From assembly GCF_003014695.1 (NCBI RefSeq), contig NZ_PYAS01000003.1:62001-126000 (forward strand): a stretch of 64,000 nt of DNA, in the 5' to 3' direction. Below, piece after piece: positions 35,573 to 43,848 of the stretch. This DNA comes from Dyadobacter jiangsuensis. GTDB lineage: Bacteria; Bacteroidota; Bacteroidia; Cytophagales; Spirosomataceae. A program made the translations under genes and the position numbers. The notes under the pieces were generated by a model, which was not told the origin of the DNA, did not search any database, and worked only from the letters and a program-made list of their open reading frames with translations. Each line of letters begins with the position of its first letter. The stretch's first letter is position 1.

Positions 35573-37408
35573 ATGCTGAAATTCGAGCGTAACCCCAATT
35601 CATTGATCTACCGCCACAGGAGGCTGCTCTTTTCCCTATTCCTGATCATCGTCATTCCGCTGATCGTGTGCCTGATCTGGTGGCTGATAGGCCCGGTGTC
35701 GAAACAAGCGCCTGCGAAGGCGGTGAAACATACTTTTATGCAAAACATCACGGCACTCGACAGCGCCGTGAGCCGCTTGCAGGCCGATATCCGCGGAAAA
35801 CGTCCCGCGGACGTTCAGGAATCTTTCAAACGTGCCCGCATTGCTTACAAGCGGGTCGAATTCATCTCGGCCTATTACAGCCCCGAAACCACCCGGGCCC
35901 TCAACGGCCCCAATATCCCCGAAGTCGATGACGATCTGCGCATCAATGAGCCGCAGGGTTTTCAGGTTTTGGAAGAAATGGTATTTCCCGAAGTCGCGGC
36001 GGATGCTTACCCCGACATGCTGCATGCCGCTAATGTGATTCGTGCCAACGTGAACCGCCTGCGCAAGATTTCAGAAACCAACGAGCTGACAGACAGCCAT
36101 GTATTCGATGCCATGCGGCTGGAAATTTTCCGGGTTGTATCAATGGGCATCACCGGTTTCGATTCGCCCGTTGCATTTCACTCCCTGCCCGAAGTAGTCT
36201 CGGCGCTCGCGGGCGTGCAGGCGCAGTTGGTACATTATACTTCCCAAAATGCTGACAATGCACTAGCAGCACAGCTTGACAGCGCATTCAATGTTGCCAT
36301 CGCCTACGTACGCAACGCGCGGGACTTCAATGCGTTCGACAGGTTGGTTTTTATCCGGGAATATGCCAATCCGCTCAGCGGCAGGTTGCTCGATGCGCAA
36401 AAGGCGCTGGGAATCCCCGTTTTTACAGACAAAAGATTGCTATCTCCGTCGGCACGCACGCTTACGGACTCCGGAGCATTCAATGCCAATTACTTCATCA
36501 ACTTTGAAGAACAAGCCATGACTACCCAGCGCATTGCATTGGGTAAAATGCTGTTTTTCAGTCCGGTACTATCCAGGAACTCCGGCCGTACGTGCGCCAC
36601 GTGCCACCAGCCCGACAGAGCGTTTACCGATGGTGAGCCCAAGAGCTTTGCGGTTGGTTTCAATGGCCAGCGGATCAGCCGCAATGCGCCTACCTTACTG
36701 AATGCCTCTTTCCAGGCCGCCCAGTTTGCCGATTCCCGCGTAACTTTCCTCGAAGACCAGGCGAGCGACGTGATCCGCAACCCCGATGAAATGCACGGCT
36801 CTTTACCCGACGCCGTGGCGGCATTGCGGAAGCAGGATGCGTCGCGCAAGCTTTTCGAAGAGGCCTATACTGATGGGGTGACAGAAAGCAACCTCAAAAA
36901 CGCGATCGCCAGCTACATCCGCTCGCTGTCGTCGCTCGATTCACGCCTCGACCGCCATTTCCGTGGTTCGGAAAATGCATTGACTATCGAGGAAAAAGCC
37001 GGTTTTAACCTTTTTATGGGGAAGGCTAAATGCGCTACCTGCCATTTCTTTCCGCTATTCAACGGGACGGTGCCGCCTGCTTATCTTGAAACGGAGAGTG
37101 AGGTGCTTGGCACGCCTGCTACCGCCGAGGGCAAAATCGTCGATCCGGACGTCGGCAAATTTGTCCTTACGAAACGCGAGCCGCATCGTTACGCATTCAA
37201 AACACCCACCGTCCGTCACGTGGCGCTCACCGCGCCTTACATGCACAATGGTGTTTTCAAGACATTGGAAGAGGTGGTGGATTTCTACGATCGCGGCGGC
37301 GGGAATGGATTGGGGTTTAATCTGGAAAACCAGACATTACCTTTTGATAAACTGAGTTTGTCCGACTCCGAGAAGAAAGCGCTGGTTGCGTTTATGAAGA
37401 TTTTGTAG
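35573..37408 (+). CDS. Imelysin-like/di-haem cytochrome c peroxidase (MauG family) fusion
   Basis: A 611-residue membrane-anchored protein. A transmembrane anchor covers about residues 18-42 (LLFSLFLIIVIPLIVCLIWWL). Residues about 50-290 form a helical domain like imelysin/EfeO-type peptidase M75 proteins (VEFISAYYSPETTRALNGPN, FQVLEEMVFPE). Residues about 300-611 form a di-haem peroxidase of the CcpA/MauG group with two haem motifs, CATCH at 341-345 and CATCH at 487-491, plus the HNGVFKTLEEVVDFYDRGGG segment. The protein is probably periplasmic and may reduce peroxide or oxidise a partner protein. The imelysin part hints at iron handling; this is inference. Confidence 0.92.
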   Translation: MLKFERNPNSLIYRHRRLLFSLFLIIVIPLIVCLIWWLIGPVSKQAPAKAVKHTFMQNITALDSAVSRLQADIRGKRPADVQESFKRARIAYKRVEFISAYYSPETTRALNGPNIPEVDDDLRINEPQGFQVLEEMVFPEVAADAYPDMLHAANVIRANVNRLRKISETNELTDSHVFDAMRLEIFRVVSMGITGFDSPVAFHSLPEVVSALAGVQAQLVHYTSQNADNALAAQLDSAFNVAIAYVRNARDFNAFDRLVFIREYANPLSGRLLDAQKALGIPVFTDKRLLSPSARTLTDSGAFNANYFINFEEQAMTTQRIALGKMLFFSPVLSRNSGRTCATCHQPDRAFTDGEPKSFAVGFNGQRISRNAPTLLNASFQAAQFADSRVTFLEDQASDVIRNPDEMHGSLPDAVAALRKQDASRKLFEEAYTDGVTESNLKNAIASYIRSLSSLDSRLDRHFRGSENALTIEEKAGFNLFMGKAKCATCHFFPLFNGTVPPAYLETESEVLGTPATAEGKIVDPDVGKFVLTKREPHRYAFKTPTVRHVALTAPYMHNGVFKTLEEVVDFYDRGGGNGLGFNLENQTLPFDKLSLSDSEKKALVAFMKIL

Positions 37409-37449
37409 CGTATTGTGATTGTTGTTACATCTCTACGGGATTTTTACAA

Positions 37450-37610
37450 TGCACCCCTGCCGTTATCTTCTACCCATGTTGCGTGCCTGACGGCACTACT
37501 ATCATGGACGCCCAATCGCGTTAGCGATGTAATATGGGTAGCTTGCGGCATTTCCAAAATCATTAAAAATGCCGGAGGCATGTAACACCAATTCTGACGA
37601 TCAACATAAT
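37450..37610. repeat. Probable dispersed intergenic repeat element
   Basis: The 291-bp gap between the peroxidase and hydrolase genes has no convincing gene. It contains short perfect hairpins (for example around aatcgcgttagcgat at 37507-37521, and the gccggaggcat near 37570) and phrases like those of short hairpin-rich elements scattered through many Bacteroidota genomes. A minus-strand open frame of 91 codons runs through it but looks like read-through of the repeat, not a protein. Confidence 0.35.
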
Positions 37611-37699
37611 CGAATTTTCTGAACCCTTCCTGACAATAGGTTGTCAATCGGGTGTGGTTTATTTGAAGTAAATTAATATTCACTTCAAACAACAACCCT

Positions 37700-38509
37700 A
37701 TGAACACGATCATCAGCAATGGGACCCCAATTAGTTATAACCTGTACGGCAACGGCCCGGCTACGTTGCTTTTTGTCCACGGCTCATTCATCGACCAGCG
37801 TTACTGGAAAGAACAGGTTTCTTTTTTCAAAGAAAAATACAAGGTCGTGACGATGGACCTGGCCGGGCACGGCGAGTCGGGAACGAACCGCGACGAATGG
37901 ACGCTCCAAAGCATGGCCGACGACGTGGTCAACCTCATCAAGGAGCTGCACCTCGACGACGTGATCCTGATTGGGCATTCCCTCGGCGCGAACCTGAGCC
38001 TGATGGCGGCGGCCGCTTATCCTGGCCCGATTATCGGTTTTATCGCCATCGACAATTTTAAAAATCTCGCCACGCCGCTCCCCGCTGAATACGACAGTCA
38101 GGTGGAGGCAATCATTGAAAGCTCCAAAACTGCCTATGCCGACACCAATGAGCAATACGCCCGGATGGTACTCGTGTCAGCTGCAACACCGCTATGGATT
38201 ACTGATAAGGTCGTAAATGCATTCCGGAATTCTTACGAGCCCATGGGCCAGCAAACTCTGCCGCAATTTTTCGTGATGGACCGGATCGAGCGGGCGGCTC
38301 TACCATTGCTCAAACCCAAACTGAACCTGATCAACGTCAATTACATGCCTACGAACGTGGATGCGTTGGAGAAGCATGCAGTGAATGGTTACACATTGAT
38401 CGAAATCGCCGGTACCTGCCATTACCCGATGCTCGAATCACCCAAAGCATTGAATGAGGCTTTGGATGAGGTGATCGACGGTGTGCTGGAAGCGAAAATC
38501 ATCGCGTAG
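37700..38509 (+). CDS. Alpha/beta hydrolase
   Basis: A 269-residue cytosolic hydrolase. It has the HG oxyanion motif (FVHGSF, residues 25-30), the nucleophile elbow GHSLG with serine at residue 94, and a histidine in CHYPMLESP near residue 239. It resembles small esterase/haloperoxidase-type enzymes of the AB hydrolase-1 family. The substrate is unknown. Its 3' end overlaps that of the convergent ECF sigma gene by 11 bp. Confidence 0.9.
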   Translation: MNTIISNGTPISYNLYGNGPATLLFVHGSFIDQRYWKEQVSFFKEKYKVVTMDLAGHGESGTNRDEWTLQSMADDVVNLIKELHLDDVILIGHSLGANLSLMAAAAYPGPIIGFIAIDNFKNLATPLPAEYDSQVEAIIESSKTAYADTNEQYARMVLVSAATPLWITDKVVNAFRNSYEPMGQQTLPQFFVMDRIERAALPLLKPKLNLINVNYMPTNVDALEKHAVNGYTLIEIAGTCHYPMLESPKALNEALDEVIDGVLEAKIIA

Positions 38510-39737
38510 CGGCCGTCAGTTTTGCGTACTCGCATTCGAGCGTCCGTATTTCTGCCGGTGACTTGGAGAGGTCGATGGCCCGGCGGTAGTGTTCAGCGGC
38601 TTGCTTCGCGGAAATGGGGGCGTAGAGGTAGCCGAGCAATGAATGGTAGTAGGTATTGTTTTCCAGCCCGAGCTTTTGCGCTTCCGTCAACCCCGCCTCG
38701 TGGCCATGTACTTTGGCATATGCGAACGTCCTGTTGAGGGCCGTCGTAGCCGAATACTCGATGATGATCAGCTGATTATATAGGTGCAGAATGTGCTCCC
38801 ATTTCGGTGTGCCGGGTGGCGTGGTGTGCCAGTAGGCAATGCCCGCCTCGATGTGGTACTTGGATACTGCATTCCCCGAACAGGCATTGACGAGGTAGTA
38901 ATGGCCGCGGTCGATCAGCTCCCTGTCCCACATGCGTTGGTCTTGCGCCTCGAAGAGAACCGTATGGCCATGATCGTTCAGCCGTGCCTCGAACCGGGAA
39001 CTCTGGTAACACATCAATGCAAGCAAAGCTTCCACCTGGCGTGAGTTGGTAAGCGGGTTTTCGGTCAGCATGTGCGCAAGGCGCATGGCCTCCGCGCACA
39101 GATCCCTGCGTATGAGGATATTGCCGGATTTGGAAAAATAGCCTTCATTGAAAAGCAGGTACAGGGTGCGCAGCACGGCATCGATCCGCGCCTGTACATC
39201 GGCAGGCAATAGCGGGCCTATCCGGAACTGATCGTTCCGCAGGTTGGCGCGTGCCCGCAGGAGCCGCTTTTTGATGGCCTCGGGTTTGGAAAGAAACGCG
39301 TCTGCGATTTCGCTAATGCTGAAACCGCAGAGGATTTGCAACGCCAGGCTAATCTGGCTTTCAGGGGAATTGGCCGGGTTGCAAACTGCGAATATCATGG
39401 CGAGCTGGCTATCTGCGATCGTTTCGGCTGTAAAGTCGAATGCGGGCTCGGATTCGCCCGTGCTGCGCAGCAGGGCAGGAGAGACCTGCGTTTCGAAGAT
39501 CCGCGTGTGTTTGAGATAATCCTTCGTTTTGTTTTTGGCCACGGTGTATAGCCAGGCGGTCGGATTGTCCGGTACGCCTTGCAATGGCCAGGTTTCGCTC
39601 GCTTTCAGGAAAGTTTCACTGACGATATCTTCCGCGATTTCAATGTGTTTTAATCCAAAATGACGGCACAGTACCGCCGTCATTTTGGTGTATTCTTTTC
39701 TGAAAAGGCCGGGCAGTATTTCGGGGTTTTCAGCCAT
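38499..39737 (-). CDS. ECF sigma factor with C-terminal DUF6596 (ECF42-like)
   Basis: A 412-residue sigma factor. The N-terminal 170 residues show regions 2 and 4 (AEDIVSETFLKASETWPLQG, LQILCGFSISEIADAFLSKP). The C-terminal 230 residues form the TPR-like DUF6596 extension (LCAEAMRLAHMLTENPLT, SALLALMCYQSSRFEAR-like segments). This layout is that of the ECF42 group, which lacks a dedicated anti-sigma factor and is encoded beside YCII/DGPF proteins, as it is here 8 bp downstream of such a gene. The extension probably controls activity. Confidence 0.93.
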   Translation of the reverse strand: MAENPEILPGLFRKEYTKMTAVLCRHFGLKHIEIAEDIVSETFLKASETWPLQGVPDNPTAWLYTVAKNKTKDYLKHTRIFETQVSPALLRSTGESEPAFDFTAETIADSQLAMIFAVCNPANSPESQISLALQILCGFSISEIADAFLSKPEAIKKRLLRARANLRNDQFRIGPLLPADVQARIDAVLRTLYLLFNEGYFSKSGNILIRRDLCAEAMRLAHMLTENPLTNSRQVEALLALMCYQSSRFEARLNDHGHTVLFEAQDQRMWDRELIDRGHYYLVNACSGNAVSKYHIEAGIAYWHTTPPGTPKWEHILHLYNQLIIIEYSATTALNRTFAYAKVHGHEAGLTEAQKLGLENNTYYHSLLGYLYAPISAKQAAEHYRRAIDLSKSPAEIRTLECEYAKLTAATR

Positions 39738-39745
39738 TGCGAAAG

Positions 39746-40081
39746 CTATTTACGCTGTACGATTTCCCTCACCTCGATATTTCCCCCGATTTTGAATATC
39801 GGGTTGGCCTTCGCAAGCTCCACGGCCTCGTCGATCGTCTCGGTTCTGACGATCACATAGCCGCTTACAAACTCCTTGATTTCGGTAAAAGGGCCGTCGG
39901 TAACCACATTATCCGCGTATACCGTTTTGGCGCTTTCATTGGACAGCGTGTTACCCTTGTCGGCGAGCTTGTTTTGCGCGGCAATGCCCGCGAGCCAGTT
40001 CATACGCTCCTGTATCTGCTCGGGCGTAGGGCGAAAGTCGGTCTGGTTGTCGAGCCGGAAGATCAATGCAAATTCTTTCAT
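39746..40081 (-). CDS. YCII/DGPF-domain protein
   Basis: A 111-residue protein; the ATG at 40081 starts with MKEFALIFRLD, the usual beginning of the family (an upstream ATG at 40141 is unlikely). The YCII/DGPF signature reads VTDGPFTEIKEFVSGYVIV. These ferredoxin-fold proteins are common targets and partners of ECF42 sigma factors; their biochemical function is not known. It is co-directional with the sigma gene with an 8-bp gap, so they surely form an operon. Confidence 0.93.
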   Translation of the reverse strand: MKEFALIFRLDNQTDFRPTPEQIQERMNWLAGIAAQNKLADKGNTLSNESAKTVYADNVVTDGPFTEIKEFVSGYVIVRTETIDEAVELAKANPIFKIGGNIEVREIVQRK

Positions 40082-40226
40082 GATAGCTATTGGTTTGATT
40101 TCCCCTATGACGACCGGGCTGTCGTGGCGGGGACAATGCAATCTGAATTAAACCGGATTGCAACAAAAACGCAAGCCGGTCGTCTACGCATTGTCAAGTG
40201 TAAGCAACGGCTTCACATCCAAAAAC

Positions 40227-40256
40227 AAAAGAGCAGGCGTTTCGTCTGCTCTTTTT
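40227..40256 (-). terminator. Rho-independent terminator of the protease operon
   Basis: Arms of 10 bp (40227-40236 and 40246-40255) with a 9-base loop lie 26 bp beyond the stop of the PKD lipoprotein gene. Both sides have A/T runs, so it can also act on plus-strand transcripts. Confidence 0.85.
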
Positions 40257-40281
40257 TAGTGTTTCAAAAACGGAAAGTGTT

Positions 40282-42174
40282 TTACAGCTTGTAGCGGACG
40301 ATGAAGGTGTTGTCTATGTCGGCGACGCCGATTAACTGGACATTGTTGAAGGTAGCGGTACCTCTGAACCAGCCAGTCGCGTAAACATAACCTGAGGCGA
40401 CGCAAATTCTGTTCACACGGTCGTTCCCGGTGCCGCCATCCGACACCATGAACCGGCCGGTAGCATTGAGTTCCGTGGGATCAACTTCGGTAATGAGGAT
40501 GTCAATGTTCCCTATACCAATTTTCTCCTGACCTGTCGCCATCGGGAAGCGAGCTTTGTCTTCAAATGAGCCGGCGAGCAGGATATTGCCGTTGGTACTG
40601 AGCGCAATGCCGCCGTGGAAATCGTCCTTCAATTCATTGAAACCATTTTTTGCTTTTTGTACTTCTCCGTTAGCATTCCATTTTCCCAGGTACACATTTT
40701 TAAATGTAGAGGCCGGCAAGCTCAGTTCGGTGATATTTCCATCGTGCATGCCCGTCACGTATACATTCTTTGAAGCATCGACCACAATGTCGTAGGTAAA
40801 ATCGTCGGCGCCGGAACCTGCCCGCTTTGCCCACTGGAACTGACCGGAATTTGGGGCCCATTTAGTTACAAATACATCGTACCCTGCCGGCGCGGAAATA
40901 GGCTGCGCAATACCCTGGAATGCTATCGACCCCGCGAATGCCCCGGTGAGATAGATATTGCCATCCGTATCGAAAGCCATATCTTCAACCTGTTGTTCAT
41001 TGCTACCTCCGAATATCGTCGGCTGAGCGAATGCTCCGGTGGATGGATCCACTGACACGAGGAAGCCGTCAGTACCGTTTGCCGATGACGTGGCTCCGCC
41101 AAAATCAATATTGCCGGTGACGAAGCCTGTCAGGTATATTTTGTTGTTGAAATAGGCAATAGAGCGTCCCTGGTCTTTGTCGGAGCCGCCAAATGTTTTG
41201 ATCCACTGACGGAGGCCAGTCGAACCGTTAAATTTGGCGACAAAGCCGTCAAGGCCGCCTTTGGGGGTTATGCTTTCCCCCACGAGTGCGCCTGCCAGGA
41301 AACCTGTTACGAACACATTGCCGCTGGCATCCACTGCGAGGCCGTTAGCGTGGTCATCGGTTATGCTTCCACCGCCGGTTACCCATTGACATTGCATGGC
41401 ACTGTTGTATTTGGCCACAAAGAAGTCCCGGGAGCCGGATTGTGATGTGTAGGATTTACCATTACCCAACTGGATCGTGCCCGCGGCTTCACCACAGATG
41501 TAGATGTTACCGCTGCCATCCACGAAAATATCCGTTGTAAAGCTGCTTCCATTTGAAATGCTGACCGCATTGGTGCTCGGTACCTGTGCTTTGATTACGA
41601 TCGTATAAGATTGGGTATCGGTCGCATTTTCGTCGTTTTTGGCCGTCAAAGTAACCACGTAGCTGCCTGCATTGGAGTAGGTGTGGACGGGATTTTGAGC
41701 CGTGCTGGTGTTGGTATCAGAACCGGTGTCGCCAAAGTCCCAGGTATAAGTCGTAGCGTTTTTCGACTGGTTATTGAATGTAACCGTCGCGGGAGCGATG
41801 CTGTCGTTCGTAATAGTGTATTTGAAATCAGCTTCCGGTGCCGATGCTGCCGCGGCGTCGATCTTAACCGACCGGGTTTCCCCGCTCGTGCCGCCGTCGA
41901 CGCCTTTGACCATCAGTTTAACCTCATAAACTTTCCCCGATGTAAATGTGTGTTTAATTTCGTTTCCTGATGCGGTCTGCAACGGACTTCCGTCGTTGAA
42001 ATCCCATTGCAAGCCAGCGGCATTCTCCGACTCGCTCGTAAATGTAACTTCACAAGGTGCCTGACAGCCGTTTTCCGGTGTGAATTTAAACTTGGCCACC
42101 GGTTTCAGAGGCATGTCGATGTGGCAACCGAAAGTGGTCGCTGCAAGGAGTGTGTAAACTAAAAATCGCTTCAT
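40282..42174 (-). CDS. PKD-domain lipoprotein with beta-propeller (SBBP) repeats
   Basis: A 630-residue lipoprotein from the ATG at 42174. Lipobox TTFGC near residue 17. Two PKD domains follow (about 25-190: PENGCQAPCEVTFTS, GLQWDFNDGSP, then ATTYTWDFGDTG). The remaining 400 residues contain repeated propeller blades with the phrase VDASGNVFVTGFL, NIYLTGAFAGS or NVYVTGMHDG, typical of SBBP repeats. Such proteins are surface exposed and may bind glycans or proteins. It is the last gene of the eleven-gene minus-strand run, 32 bp after the TPR membrane protein. Confidence 0.9.
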   Translation of the reverse strand: MKRFLVYTLLAATTFGCHIDMPLKPVAKFKFTPENGCQAPCEVTFTSESENAAGLQWDFNDGSPLQTASGNEIKHTFTSGKVYEVKLMVKGVDGGTSGETRSVKIDAAAASAPEADFKYTITNDSIAPATVTFNNQSKNATTYTWDFGDTGSDTNTSTAQNPVHTYSNAGSYVVTLTAKNDENATDTQSYTIVIKAQVPSTNAVSISNGSSFTTDIFVDGSGNIYICGEAAGTIQLGNGKSYTSQSGSRDFFVAKYNSAMQCQWVTGGGSITDDHANGLAVDASGNVFVTGFLAGALVGESITPKGGLDGFVAKFNGSTGLRQWIKTFGGSDKDQGRSIAYFNNKIYLTGFVTGNIDFGGATSSANGTDGFLVSVDPSTGAFAQPTIFGGSNEQQVEDMAFDTDGNIYLTGAFAGSIAFQGIAQPISAPAGYDVFVTKWAPNSGQFQWAKRAGSGADDFTYDIVVDASKNVYVTGMHDGNITELSLPASTFKNVYLGKWNANGEVQKAKNGFNELKDDFHGGIALSTNGNILLAGSFEDKARFPMATGQEKIGIGNIDILITEVDPTELNATGRFMVSDGGTGNDRVNRICVASGYVYATGWFRGTATFNNVQLIGVADIDNTFIVRYKL

Positions 42175-42206
42175 TGAATGCATATCGGTGGAAGGTGAGA
42201 TATAGA

Positions 42207-43082
42207 CTACTGGATTTTGGCGAGTAATTCCCCGGCCTGTTTGTTATAGGTGTTTTCAGGATCAGCAATGACCTTTTTCAGTTGTTCTTTGCAGTTTTTG
42301 AGGTCATTACGCTGCAAATAGGCGAGGGCTTTGTACCAGTCGGCTACGCCTTTCAGCTGTTGGTACCGGCTTGCTTCAACCTGCCCGAGTGCTTCCAAAG
42401 CCTGCCCGGTTTCACGCTTGGCAAGATGGCGGATACCCTGCTGCACATTTGCCGTATCCGAGCGCCATTGTGCCAGGGCAGAGGGGCTTATACCCAACTT
42501 GTCTTTGGAAAAAGGACTCTCGAACACTGCATTCGAATCGAAATAGGCGGCGAAAAATTCACTGGTATTGACACTGGCCGGAGCCTTTTCGACGGGTGGC
42601 TGCACCGGTGCGGTGGTTTTTGCTGTGTCGGTTTTTTTCTCAGGCTGGATTTGCGTGACGGTATCTTTAATAACCGGTGTTTGAGGCGTATCGGAAGCTA
42701 TCTGGGTATCTTTCGGACCGAAATTGAAATACCAAACCAGCCCGACGGCAATCAACACACTTGCGGCAGCAGCCAGGTATGGCCAGCGCGCGTTCGTCCT
42801 CGTATTATCCCGAGTGAGCGGCAGGATTTTGGTATCGTCGTTTTCGTTTTGTGAGTTGGCAGGTAGAGCCCCTTCGCTTTGCAATTGAGCATGGATGTCC
42901 TTGAATAGCGCCTTGTATTCATTCGCTTTCAAGCCATTTCGGATGCGTCGCTGGGATGCGACTTCACTTGCCAACGCCTCGTCGGCATTCATCCGGTTTT
43001 CGAATGCGGCGCGCCCTTCCGGCGTACCCCGGCCGCTCAGGTATTGGTGGATTTCATCAAAGGTTTCTTCCGATAATTCCAT
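42207..43082 (-). CDS. Membrane TPR protein in anti-sigma position
   Basis: A 291-residue protein. The N-terminal part (1-75) is cytosolic and helical (SEETFDEIHQYLSGRGTPEG, FENRMNADEALASEV), like the start of Bacteroidota anti-sigma proteins. One transmembrane helix lies at about 101-120 (PYLAAAASVLIAVGLVWYF). A Pro/Thr/Lys linker and a periplasmic region with TPR-like helices (LEALGQVEASRYQQLKGVAD) follow. No zinc finger is seen. It lies 66 bp after the sigma-factor gene and so is a good candidate for its membrane-bound regulator; this is inferred from position and topology. Confidence 0.8.
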   Translation of the reverse strand: MELSEETFDEIHQYLSGRGTPEGRAAFENRMNADEALASEVASQRRIRNGLKANEYKALFKDIHAQLQSEGALPANSQNENDDTKILPLTRDNTRTNARWPYLAAAASVLIAVGLVWYFNFGPKDTQIASDTPQTPVIKDTVTQIQPEKKTDTAKTTAPVQPPVEKAPASVNTSEFFAAYFDSNAVFESPFSKDKLGISPSALAQWRSDTANVQQGIRHLAKRETGQALEALGQVEASRYQQLKGVADWYKALAYLQRNDLKNCKEQLKKVIADPENTYNKQAGELLAKIQ

Positions 43083-43148
43083 ATGCTCAAATCGTGATTC
43101 GCTGGTAGTACTTTTTAGATTGATACGCGTTTCCGCCGATTCTTATCA

Positions 43149-43814
43149 TTACAAATGAAATTTCTCTTTCAGGTACTTGGCACATTTGAAACGCTTTACA
43201 GTGGCGGAGGCTTCGGTCATGCCCAATTCGCCGGCAATGTCGCGTAAGGAGCGATCTTCGACGTAAAACCATTTCAGTACTTTCCGGCAGTCTTCCGCCA
43301 GCAGTTGAAACGCCCGGTCAAGCTTTTTGAATATCCAGCTGCGTTCATCTTCGTCGTAGGCCTGGGAAATGGCTTCGGGAAGGTCTGCGCTGAATGCATT
43401 TCCCTCGTCGTCCACACCCGCGATCCGGAACGCTCCGCCGGTGGCGCCTTTGTAGGCTTCCTCGTCGTCTTCGTCTGCCGCCAGTCGGGTTTCCAGTCTA
43501 ACCTCGGCGCGGCGCGTGAGCTGATCGAGGCTTTTTTTCCATTGATTAATATAAATCCGGTGAAAATAGGTCGTGATCCGGCTGCCTTCCTGGTGTACGT
43601 AACTGCCGTCGCGTACCTTACTCACAAAAATGGCCAGGCATTCCTGCAAAAGATCCTCGGCCTGCTCCTGATTGCTACCGCGTTTCAGCACATAGGGAAT
43701 GCATTGCTGATAGGTTTGCATGTATAAACAAGAAAATGCTTCGCGCTTTTCATGAAGCAGTTCTTCGTAAAATACTAAGTCAGAATCACGATAGCGTTTG
43801 CAGGAATCCGTCAT
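43149..43814 (-). CDS. RNA polymerase sigma-70 family (ECF-like) factor
   Basis: A 221-residue sigma factor. Region 2 appears in QEQAEDLLQECLAIFVSKVR near residue 48, and region 4 in EDRSLRDIAGELGMTEASAT with the following VKRFKCAKYLKEK helix. An acidic insert separates the two (about 95-150, with ADEDDEEAYKGA). It is embedded between the DUF4384 gene and the TPR membrane protein gene inside the protease operon. It probably controls this operon or other envelope genes. Confidence 0.92.
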   Translation of the reverse strand: MTDSCKRYRDSDLVFYEELLHEKREAFSCLYMQTYQQCIPYVLKRGSNQEQAEDLLQECLAIFVSKVRDGSYVHQEGSRITTYFHRIYINQWKKSLDQLTRRAEVRLETRLAADEDDEEAYKGATGGAFRIAGVDDEGNAFSADLPEAISQAYDEDERSWIFKKLDRAFQLLAEDCRKVLKWFYVEDRSLRDIAGELGMTEASATVKRFKCAKYLKEKFHL

Positions 43815-43848
43815 TCAAATCGACATTAACTTATTTATTTCAATTCAT

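Noticed and set aside
37444..37719. A 91-codon minus-strand gene
   Set aside because: Its start overlaps the hydrolase gene, it has no domain or signal, and it crosses hairpin-rich sequence that looks like a repeat.
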